Origin: Siccibacter turicensis LMG 23730
Lineage (GTDB): Bacteria; Pseudomonadota; Gammaproteobacteria; Enterobacterales; Enterobacteriaceae
Assembly (NCBI RefSeq): GCF_000463155.2
Contig: NZ_AWFZ01000017.1
Span: 62,001 to 126,000 of the forward strand
Length of the DNA: 64,000 nt
Direction of reading: 5' to 3'
Position 1 is the stretch's first letter, and each line of letters opens with the position of its first letter. The translations under genes and the position numbers were made by a program. Under the pieces are notes generated by a model. It ran no database searches. It was given only the letters and a program-made list of their open reading frames with translations, and was not told where the DNA came from. Of the stretch, positions 57,350 through 64,000 are shown piece after piece.

Positions 57350-58590
57350 CGTGAACCTCGTGTAAACGCCTGGGCATTCTCCAGACGCGTTTCATAATCT
57401 ATGCGTAACAGAAACATGATGGCCGTCGACATGATAAGCAGACTCGAACCACCGTAACTGATAAGCGGCAGCGTCAGACCTTTGGTCGGCAGCATCCCCG
57501 CCGCCGCGCCTACGTTTACCAGTGCCTGGAAGCTGAACCAGACGCCGATCGAGCAGGCAAGAAAACCTGAAAAACGCTGATCGATCTCCAGTGCGCGACG
57601 CCCGATGGACATCGCACGGAAAGCGACGAAGAATACCATCAATAATGCAAGTACCACACCGATATATCCGAGTTCTTCCCCGATAATCGAGAAGATAAAG
57701 TCGGTATGTGCTTCCGGCAGATACTCCAGTTTTTGCACGGAATTCCCCAGCCCCTGCCCCCACAATTCACCGCGGCCAAACGCCATCAGCGACTGGGTCA
57801 ACTGATAACCGCTGCCGAAGGGATCTTCCCACGGATTCCAGAAGGAGGTAACGCGGCGCATACGGTAAGGTTCGGCAAGGATAAGCAGCACCACCGCCGA
57901 GATCCCCATACCGATGATGGCGAGGAACTGCCAGAGCTTTGCCCCGGCCAGGAACAGCATCGCCAGCGTGGTGACAAACAGTACCACCACGGTACCAAGG
58001 TCAGGCTGGGCCAGCAGCAGCACCGCCATCACCAGGATCACGCCCATTGGTTTTAAGAAGCCGCGCAGGTTGTTGCGCACTTCGTCCACCTTACGTACCA
58101 GGTAGTTGGCGAGATAGCAGAACAGCGACAGCTTCGAGAGCTCCGCAGGCTGAATACGCAGCGGGCCGAATGAAATCCAGCGCGACGCCCCGTTTACCGA
58201 GCTACCCACCACCAGAACGATGAGCAGCATAATAATAGAAGCGATCAGCATAAATGCACTGTGGCGCTGCCAGAACGACATCGGCAGGCGCAGCGTGATC
58301 ATCGCCAGCATGAACGACAGCAGCAGATAGAGCGCATCACGCTTGGCAAACAGGAAGGGATCGTCCGCCAGGCGCTGCCCCACCGGCATTGATGCCGAGG
58401 TGACCATGATGAAGCCGATCGCCGCCAGACCAAACGTGAGCCACAGCAGCGTGCGGTCATACATGACCAGGCTGGTGGTATCTTTTTCACGCGAGCCCAT
58501 GACCCAGCCTTTCAGCGCCGAAAACAGCCATACCAGAAGCCCGGCCCCTGGTACGCGCGGCACGCGAAGACGTGGGAGAGAAAGACGCAT
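57346..58590 (-). CDS. ftsW: Peptidoglycan glycosyltransferase / division protein FtsW (SEDS family)
   Basis: 414 residues from the ATG at 58590, E. coli length. SEDS polymerase that works with FtsI in septal wall synthesis. Ten membrane segments are expected; conserved stretches include [44 protein letters not shown] and the C-terminal [13 protein letters not shown]. The ATG overlaps the murD stop by one base; an in-frame GTG at 58593 is one codon upstream and less likely. It overlaps murG by 4 bases. Confidence 0.98.
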   Translation of the reverse strand: MRLSLPRLRVPRVPGAGLLVWLFSALKGWVMGSREKDTTSLVMYDRTLLWLTFGLAAIGFIMVTSASMPVGQRLADDPFLFAKRDALYLLLSFMLAMITLRLPMSFWQRHSAFMLIASIIMLLIVLVVGSSVNGASRWISFGPLRIQPAELSKLSLFCYLANYLVRKVDEVRNNLRGFLKPMGVILVMAVLLLAQPDLGTVVVLFVTTLAMLFLAGAKLWQFLAIIGMGISAVVLLILAEPYRMRRVTSFWNPWEDPFGSGYQLTQSLMAFGRGELWGQGLGNSVQKLEYLPEAHTDFIFSIIGEELGYIGVVLALLMVFFVAFRAMSIGRRALEIDQRFSGFLACSIGVWFSFQALVNVGAAAGMLPTKGLTLPLISYGGSSLLIMSTAIMFLLRIDYETRLENAQAFTRGSR

Positions 58591-59906
58591 CACCCGAGCT
58601 CCTTCGCAAGGCGGGTGAATACGTCACCGCGCTGTTCGAAATTTTTAAACTGGTCGAGGCTGGCGCAGGCCGGAGAGAGCAACACCATGTCGCCCGGCTG
58701 AAGCTGTGCGGCAAGACGCTGCATCGCCTGCTCCATGGTGTCGGTCTGCACGGCCACCTCAGGACGCAGTGCGGCAAGCTCCGCGCCGTCACGCCCGAAG
58801 CACCAGAGGCGAATGTTGTCTCCGCCAAGATAGCGGCGCAGCGGCGTGAAGTCCGCCGATTTTCCGTCGCCCCCCAGCAGCAGGTGCAGCGTTCCCTCAA
58901 CCTGTAATCCGTTGAGCGCCGCCTCGGTGCTGCCGACGTTGGTCGCTTTGGAGTCGTTAACCCAGCGCACGCCGTTGTGCTCATAGGCCAGTTGGAAACG
59001 GTGCGGCAGACCGGTAAAGGTGGTTAAGGCGGTCAGGCTACTGGCGCGCGGCAGGCCGGCGGCATCCGCCAGCGCCAGCGCGGCCAGCGCGTTGGTGTAG
59101 TTGTGTTGCCCCACCAGCTTCATCTCTTTCACGTTCAGGACTTTTTCGCCCTTCACCCGCAGCCAGGTTTCACCCTGCTGACGATTGAGATGGTAGTCGC
59201 CAACGTCGATCCCGAAGCTGACACAGCGCGCGTCGGCGCCGCGTACCGGCATGGTCAGTGCATCGTCGGCGTTCACCACGCAGGTAACGGCATTTTCGTA
59301 GACGCGTAGCTTGGCGCCGCGATACTGCTGCAGGCCAAACGGATAGCGATCCATGTGATCTTCCGTGACGTTGAGGATCGTCGCGGCCACCGCTTTCAGG
59401 CTGCTGGTGGTTTCCAGCTGGAAGCTCGACAGCTCCAGCACGTAAAGCTCGCGGTCGTCATCCAGCAGCATCAGGGCCGGCAGGCCAATGTTACCGCCAA
59501 CGCCGGTATTGATGCCGGCGGCTTTCGCCATTTCGCCTACCAGCGTCGTCACGGTGCTTTTACCGTTTGAGCCGGTGATGGCGATGATGGGCGCCTGGGC
59601 TTCACGACAGAAGAGTTCGATGTCACCCACGATCTCCACACCGGCGTCAGCCGCCGCGCTGAGCGATGGATGTGCCAGTGCGATACCAGGGCTTGCCACG
59701 ATCAGATCCGCCGCCAGCAGCCAGTCATCGTTGAGGCTACCCAGATGGCGCTCAACGTTTTCAGGCAGCTTGTCCAGCCCCGGCGGCGCAGTGCGCGTAT
59801 CCATGACGCGCGGCGTCACGCCGCGGGCGAGGAAATAATCCACGCAGGAAAGCCCGGTCAGCCCCAGCCCAATAATCACGACGTTTTTGCCCTGGTAAGC
59901 AGACAT
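58590..59906 (-). CDS. murD: UDP-N-acetylmuramoyl-L-alanine-D-glutamate ligase
   Basis: 438 residues. Adds D-glutamate to UDP-MurNAc-L-Ala. The N-terminal UDP-binding [13 protein letters not shown], the ATP loop [15 protein letters not shown] near residue 112, [10 protein letters not shown], and the C-terminal [15 protein letters not shown] are the Mur ligase signatures. It starts 2 bp after mraY and its stop overlaps ftsW by one base. Confidence 0.98.
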   Translation of the reverse strand: MSAYQGKNVVIIGLGLTGLSCVDYFLARGVTPRVMDTRTAPPGLDKLPENVERHLGSLNDDWLLAADLIVASPGIALAHPSLSAAADAGVEIVGDIELFCREAQAPIIAITGSNGKSTVTTLVGEMAKAAGINTGVGGNIGLPALMLLDDDRELYVLELSSFQLETTSSLKAVAATILNVTEDHMDRYPFGLQQYRGAKLRVYENAVTCVVNADDALTMPVRGADARCVSFGIDVGDYHLNRQQGETWLRVKGEKVLNVKEMKLVGQHNYTNALAALALADAAGLPRASSLTALTTFTGLPHRFQLAYEHNGVRWVNDSKATNVGSTEAALNGLQVEGTLHLLLGGDGKSADFTPLRRYLGGDNIRLWCFGRDGAELAALRPEVAVQTDTMEQAMQRLAAQLQPGDMVLLSPACASLDQFKNFEQRGDVFTRLAKELG

Positions 59907-59908
59907 AG

Positions 59909-60991
59909 TTAACGCACCTTCAGGGTTGCCAGGCCAATCAGCACCAGCATCAGCGAAATAATCCAGAAGCGCACGATGACGCGCGGCTCCGGCCAGCCTT
60001 TCAGTTCATAGTGGTGATGAATCGGTGCCATACGGAAAATACGCTGGCCGCGCAGCTTGAACGAGCCCACCTGCAAAATAACCGACAGGGTTTCCACCAC
60101 AAACACGCCACCCATGATCACCAGCAGGAACTCCTGACGCAGCAGCACCGCGATGATGCCCAGCGCGCCACCCAGCGCCAGCGAACCGACGTCGCCCATA
60201 AAGACCTGCGCCGGATAGGTGTTGAACCACAGGAAGCCCAGCCCTGCCCCGACAATGGCGGTGCAGACAATCACCAGCTCACCGGCGTGGCGCAGATAGG
60301 GAATATGCAGATAGTTGGCGAAGTTCATGTTACCGGTCGCCCAGGCTACCAGCGCGAAACCGGCGGCCACCAGCACGGTGGGCATAATCGCCAGGCCGTC
60401 CAGCCCGTCGGTCAGGTTGACCGCGTTGCCGGTGCCGACAATCACAAAGTACGCCAGCAGGATGTAGAACAGGCCAAGCTGCGGCATCACGTCTTTGAAG
60501 AACGGCACCACCAGCTCGGTGGCCGGCGTGTCTTTCCCGGCCAGATAGAGCGCAAACGCTACGCCCAGCGCAATAACCGACATCCAGAAGTATTTCCAGC
60601 GTGCGATCAGGCCCTTGGTATCTTTGCGTACCACTTTGCGGTAGTCATCGACAAACCCAATAGCGCCGTAGCCCACCAGCACGAACAGCACGCACCAGAC
60701 GTACGGGTTCGACGGGTAGGCCCACAGCAGCACCGACACCACAATGGAGAACAGGATCAGCAGGCCGCCCATCGTCGGCGTGCCGCGCTTGCTGAAGTGC
60801 GACTCCGGACCGTCGTTACGCACGACCTGACCAAACGAGAGCTCCTGCAGACGCGCGATCAGGCGCGGCCCCAGCCACAGTGAGATAAACAGCGCAGTTA
60901 ACAGGCTGACGATGGCCCTGAACGTCAGATAGGAAAAGACGTTAAAGCCGGAATAATATTTGACCAGATGTTCGGCCAGCCACACTAACAT
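59909..60991 (-). CDS. mraY: Phospho-N-acetylmuramoyl-pentapeptide-transferase MraY
   Basis: 360 residues, ten membrane helices. It moves phospho-MurNAc-pentapeptide onto undecaprenyl phosphate, making lipid I. Family segments: [14 protein letters not shown], the FVDDYRKV Asp pair, [28 protein letters not shown] (conserved Asp), and the [11 protein letters not shown] His motif near the C-terminus. The start overlaps the murF end by 7 bases, and murD follows 2 bp after the stop. Confidence 0.98.
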   Translation of the reverse strand: MLVWLAEHLVKYYSGFNVFSYLTFRAIVSLLTALFISLWLGPRLIARLQELSFGQVVRNDGPESHFSKRGTPTMGGLLILFSIVVSVLLWAYPSNPYVWCVLFVLVGYGAIGFVDDYRKVVRKDTKGLIARWKYFWMSVIALGVAFALYLAGKDTPATELVVPFFKDVMPQLGLFYILLAYFVIVGTGNAVNLTDGLDGLAIMPTVLVAAGFALVAWATGNMNFANYLHIPYLRHAGELVIVCTAIVGAGLGFLWFNTYPAQVFMGDVGSLALGGALGIIAVLLRQEFLLVIMGGVFVVETLSVILQVGSFKLRGQRIFRMAPIHHHYELKGWPEPRVIVRFWIISLMLVLIGLATLKVR

Positions 60992-62343
60992 GTCCTGTTC
61001 TCCTGTAATGCATGTACTACCTCTTCCATGGCGGCACTGCGTGAACCCTTCACTAAGATGGTGATCGGGGAATGTTCAGCAATAAGCTGCTGCAAACGCG
61101 CGATCAGCGCGCGCTTATCAGTAAAGTGTTCGCCATTCAGACTGGCGCTGCTGATGGCTTCGCTGAGGGTACCGACGCTCAACACCCGGTCGATACCGAC
61201 CGCGTTCGCCGCGTCACCCACCTGGCGATGGCACGCCAGCGCTTCGTCGCCCAGCTCTGCCATATCGCCTACCACCAGCACGCGCGTACCCGGCATCTCG
61301 CTCAACACGTGCACGGCGGCGGTCATTGACCCCACGTTGGCATTGTAGGAGTCGTCCAGCAGCAGCTGCGTGTCGCTCAGTTGGATCGGGAACAGACGCC
61401 CCGGTACCGCTTTGAGAGTCGCCAGCCCGGCTTTTATCGCTTCACGCGATGCACCAACTGCCATTGCCAGGGCGGTTGCCGCCAGCGCGTTGGCGATATT
61501 GTGACGGCCCGGCAGGGGCAGCGTGACGTCGATGCTGCCCACCGGCGTCTGCAGCGTGAACTCGGTGCCGTGTGTGGTCATACGCACGTCGGTGGCGGTG
61601 AAATCGCTCTGCGCCGCGTTAGGTGAGAAGCGCCAGGTTTTACGATCGCCAATCACACTTTGCCAGTTCAGCCAGTCGTTGTTATCGGCGTTGATGATGG
61701 CGATGCCGTCCGCAGGCAGGCCGGTGAAAATCTCACCTTTTGCCTTCGCAACGCCCGCCAGCGAGCCGAAGCCTTCCAGATGCGCGGCGGCCAGGTTATT
61801 GACCAGCGCCGCTTCCGGGCGGGTGAGGCTCACGGTCCAGGCAATTTCGCCCTGATGGTTGGCCCCCAGCTCGATCACCGCATAGTCGTGCTCCGGCGTC
61901 AGGCGCAGCAGCGTCATCGGGACGCCGATGTCGTTGTTGAGGTTGCCGGCGGTATAGAGCGTGTTGCCGCACTGGCTCAGAATCGAGGCGGTCATCTCCT
62001 TAACGGAGGTTTTGCCGGACGAGCCGGTCAGCGCCACCACGCGAGTCGGCACCTGCTGGCGCACCCACGCGCCCAGCTCACCAAACGCCAGGCGGGTATC
62101 GCTCACCACCAGCTGTGGCAAATCGACGTCCAGTAAACGACTGACCAGCAGCGCACCCGCGCCGCTCTCTTTGGCCTGCTGCGCAAAGTCGTGAGCGTCA
62201 AACCGCTCACCTTTCAGCGCAACGAACAGACAGCCGGGGGTAATTTTTCGGGTATCGGTAGTGACGTTATCGACAGCCACATCAGCGCCATGACGCTCAC
62301 CGCGCAGCGCGCCGGCAAGCTGGCTAAGCAGTACGCGGATCAT
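60985..62343 (-). CDS. murF: UDP-N-acetylmuramoyl-tripeptide-D-alanyl-D-alanine ligase
   Basis: 452 residues, E. coli length. It adds the D-Ala-D-Ala made by DdlB to the tripeptide. The ATP loop is [13 protein letters not shown] near residue 105. [16 protein letters not shown] and [12 protein letters not shown] follow, and [11 protein letters not shown] lies in the C-terminal domain. The ATG overlaps the murE stop as ATGA, and its end overlaps mraY by 7 bases. Confidence 0.98.
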   Translation of the reverse strand: MIRVLLSQLAGALRGERHGADVAVDNVTTDTRKITPGCLFVALKGERFDAHDFAQQAKESGAGALLVSRLLDVDLPQLVVSDTRLAFGELGAWVRQQVPTRVVALTGSSGKTSVKEMTASILSQCGNTLYTAGNLNNDIGVPMTLLRLTPEHDYAVIELGANHQGEIAWTVSLTRPEAALVNNLAAAHLEGFGSLAGVAKAKGEIFTGLPADGIAIINADNNDWLNWQSVIGDRKTWRFSPNAAQSDFTATDVRMTTHGTEFTLQTPVGSIDVTLPLPGRHNIANALAATALAMAVGASREAIKAGLATLKAVPGRLFPIQLSDTQLLLDDSYNANVGSMTAAVHVLSEMPGTRVLVVGDMAELGDEALACHRQVGDAANAVGIDRVLSVGTLSEAISSASLNGEHFTDKRALIARLQQLIAEHSPITILVKGSRSAAMEEVVHALQENRTC

Positions 62344-63827
62344 GCCACCACTCCCAGCAGCCGGGCTGCGGTGATGCGATCGGAGTAGTCGAGGCGGCGA
62401 TTGCCGACGATCTGGTAATCCTCATGCCCTTTTCCGGCAATCAGCACCACGTCATTTTCCTGCGCCTGCATGATGGCGTTGGTCACGGCTTCGGCGCGGC
62501 CTTCAACGGCGCGCGCCCGCCCTGCATCGACCATGCCGGCGAGAATATCGTTGATGATGGCTTTCGGGTCTTCGGTACGCGGGTTGTCGTCGGTCACGAC
62601 CACCACGTCGGCAAACTCTTCGGCAATAGCCCCCATCAGCGGGCGCTTGCCCTTGTCGCGATCGCCGCCGCAGCCAAATACGCACCACAGTTTACCAGTG
62701 CAGTGCAGGCGCGCGGCCTGCAACGCTTTCTCCAGCGCGTCAGGAGTATGGGCGTAATCCACCACCACGGTGGGTTTGCCCGGCGCGCTGAACACTTCCA
62801 TGCGTCCACAGACCGGCTGCAGGCTCGACGCGCTCGCCATCAGCGCATCCAGCGGGTAACCAAGCGCCAGCAGGGTGCCGAGCGCCAGCAGCAGATTGCT
62901 GACGTTAAATGCGCCCATCAGGCGGCTGTTGATTTCGCCGTCGCCCCAGCTTGATGAGAAGCGAACGGTCGCGCCGCTGTCGTGGTAGGTCACCGCATCG
63001 GCACGCAGCCAGCGGCCACGGCAGGCGGGATTAATGTTGTTTTCCATCGAGACGGCCACCGCGTCGGGCAGATTAGCCAGCCAGCGGTTCCCGACCTCAT
63101 CGTCGGCGTTGATGATGGCCTGGCCGTAATGGTGGCTGGAGAACAGCTGCCATTTCGCGGCTTCGTACTGCGTCATATCGCCGTGGTAATCAAGGTGATC
63201 GCGGCTGAGGTTGGTAAAGACCGAGGCGGCAAACTTCAGCGCCGCCACGCGGTGCTGTACCAGACCGTGGGAAGAGACTTCCATCGCCGCCAGCGTTGCG
63301 CCCTGCCCTGCAAGGTTAGCAAGCACTTGCTGTACATCGACCGCCGAGCCGGTGGTGTTTTCCGTTGGGCTGACTTTGCCCAACAGGCCGTTACCCACGG
63401 TGCCCATCACGGCGCTGGTTTCGCCAAGCAGCTGCGCCCACTGCGCCAGAAGCTGGGTGGTGGTGGTTTTGCCATTGGTACCGGTAACGCCAATCAGGCG
63501 CAAACGGTCAGACGGCTCATCATAGAAACGCCCGGCCAGCGCGGAGAGTCGCTCCGTCAGCTGGCTGAGATAGATAACCGGCACGCCATGCATTTCACGC
63601 ACTTCGCCGTCGGTCGCCTCGCCCTGCGCGTCCGCGATAATGGCCGCTACACCTTGCGCTATCGCCTGCGGGATATAACGACGCCCGTCCGCCTGATGAC
63701 CGACTACTGCCACAAAAAGATCGCCTGCGGCAGCCACACGGCTGTCGAGTGTCATCTCTCGCAGCGCTCGCGCAGGTAGCCCGGCTACCCACGGAGCGAG
63801 AAGGTCGCGCAAATTACGATCTGCCAC
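62340..63827 (-). CDS. murE: UDP-N-acetylmuramoyl-L-alanyl-D-glutamate-2,6-diaminopimelate ligase
   Basis: 495 residues from a GTG at 63827, giving [14 protein letters not shown], the E. coli length and start. It adds meso-diaminopimelate to the stem peptide. The ATP loop is [15 protein letters not shown] near residue 113. The meso-DAP-specific motif DDNPRTEDP lies in the C-terminal domain, showing a Gram-negative type DAP ligase rather than a lysine ligase. It overlaps the ftsI end by 14 bases and murF by 4. The frame continues 4 codons further up to an ATG inside ftsI, which is rejected. Confidence 0.97.
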   Translation of the reverse strand: MADRNLRDLLAPWVAGLPARALREMTLDSRVAAAGDLFVAVVGHQADGRRYIPQAIAQGVAAIIADAQGEATDGEVREMHGVPVIYLSQLTERLSALAGRFYDEPSDRLRLIGVTGTNGKTTTTQLLAQWAQLLGETSAVMGTVGNGLLGKVSPTENTTGSAVDVQQVLANLAGQGATLAAMEVSSHGLVQHRVAALKFAASVFTNLSRDHLDYHGDMTQYEAAKWQLFSSHHYGQAIINADDEVGNRWLANLPDAVAVSMENNINPACRGRWLRADAVTYHDSGATVRFSSSWGDGEINSRLMGAFNVSNLLLALGTLLALGYPLDALMASASSLQPVCGRMEVFSAPGKPTVVVDYAHTPDALEKALQAARLHCTGKLWCVFGCGGDRDKGKRPLMGAIAEEFADVVVVTDDNPRTEDPKAIINDILAGMVDAGRARAVEGRAEAVTNAIMQAQENDVVLIAGKGHEDYQIVGNRRLDYSDRITAARLLGVVA

Positions 63828-64000
63828 CTGTTCCCTCATCTCGATTAATTACAAATTCGTTTTTCTCACCCGTTGCCAGCGCGTCCGGTTCGATGTTCAT
63901 GGTGCGCAGAACGCCGCCCATGATGGCGCCGAACACCGGTGCTGACACGGCACCGCCGTAGTATTTACCTGCCTGCGGATCGTTGATAACCACGACCAGC
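63814..64000 (-). CDS. ftsI: Peptidoglycan DD-transpeptidase FtsI (PBP3), 3' end (partial)
   Basis: Only the last 61 codons and the stop are inside the window; the gene continues past its right edge. The readable fragment includes [14 protein letters not shown] and [17 protein letters not shown], followed by the end DEGTGGRS. This matches the end of the transpeptidase domain and the short C-terminal tail that is removed by Prc in E. coli. The stop lies 14 bases inside murE, an overlap conserved in E. coli. The catalytic Ser and the SxN and KTG motifs are outside the window. Confidence 0.92.
   Translation of the reverse strand, partial: LVVVINDPQAGKYYGGAVSAPVFGAIMGGVLRTMNIEPDALATGEKNEFVINRDEGTGGRS

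Overview
This window is core chromosome of an enteric gammaproteobacterium in the Enterobacter/Klebsiella/Kosakonia part of Enterobacteriaceae. Nearly every gene is a close, near-full-length match to its Escherichia coli counterpart in the same relative order (the E. coli 2-4 minute region, read in the opposite direction). The base composition is richer in G+C than E. coli, and several E. coli-specific insertions are absent. No rRNA, tRNA, CRISPR array, insertion sequence or prophage gene was seen. The genus is an inference.

Layout. 1-4460: thpR (3' part only), sfsA, dksA, gluQ, pcnB and folK, covering RNA processing, the stringent response and folate. 4583-6827: the pantothenate genes panB, panC and panD. 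6894-10011: yadE (polysaccharide deacetylase) and the yadGH ABC exporter, on the minus strand. 10097-11348: carbonic anhydrase can and hypoxanthine phosphoribosyltransferase hpt, convergent around a shared terminator. 11554-18341: periplasmic oxidation, with gcd (PQQ glucose dehydrogenase), a second divergent PQQ dehydrogenase facing it, and the copper oxidase cueO. 18484-21008: yacC, the spermidine genes speE and speD, and yacL. 21210-32348: central carbon metabolism, with acnB, a chromosomal traT-like lipoprotein, lpd, aceF, aceE and their regulator pdhR. 32889-39227: aroP, an accessory sugar-transporter plus GH43 glycosidase pair, the ampDE peptidoglycan-recycling genes, and nadC. 39411-42428: the type IV pilus genes ppdD, hofB and hofC. 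42479-45849: guaC, coaE, zapD, yacG and mutT. 45908-64000: secA, secM, lpxC and the division and cell wall (dcw) cluster ftsZ, ftsA, ftsQ, ddlB, murC, murG, ftsW, murD, mraY, murF, murE and ftsI (3' end only), all on the minus strand with frequent start/stop overlaps.

How the genes work together. The dcw genes make lipid II (murC, D, E, F, mraY, murG, ddlB) and run septation (ftsZ, A, Q, W, I). ampD/ampE recycle muropeptides, zapD bundles FtsZ, and lpxC with secA/secM link envelope growth to export. pdhR, aceE, aceF and lpd form pyruvate dehydrogenase, feeding acnB. panB/C/D and coaE sit at the two ends of CoA synthesis. Regulatory sites readable in the DNA include a perfect PdhR palindrome, a CueR-type 19-bp-spacer promoter, a consensus CRP site on the gcd promoter, a TyrR-like box before aroP, and the secM-secA translational stem.

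The lineage-variable parts are the second PQQ dehydrogenase, the chromosomal TraT, the transporter/GH43 pair between aroP and ampE, and the compact junctions where E. coli K-12 carries fimbrial genes, yadD, yadI or yacH. I found no convincing multi-gene system of unknown type. The best leads are these accessory genes and a few leader structures (coaE, traT, aroP).
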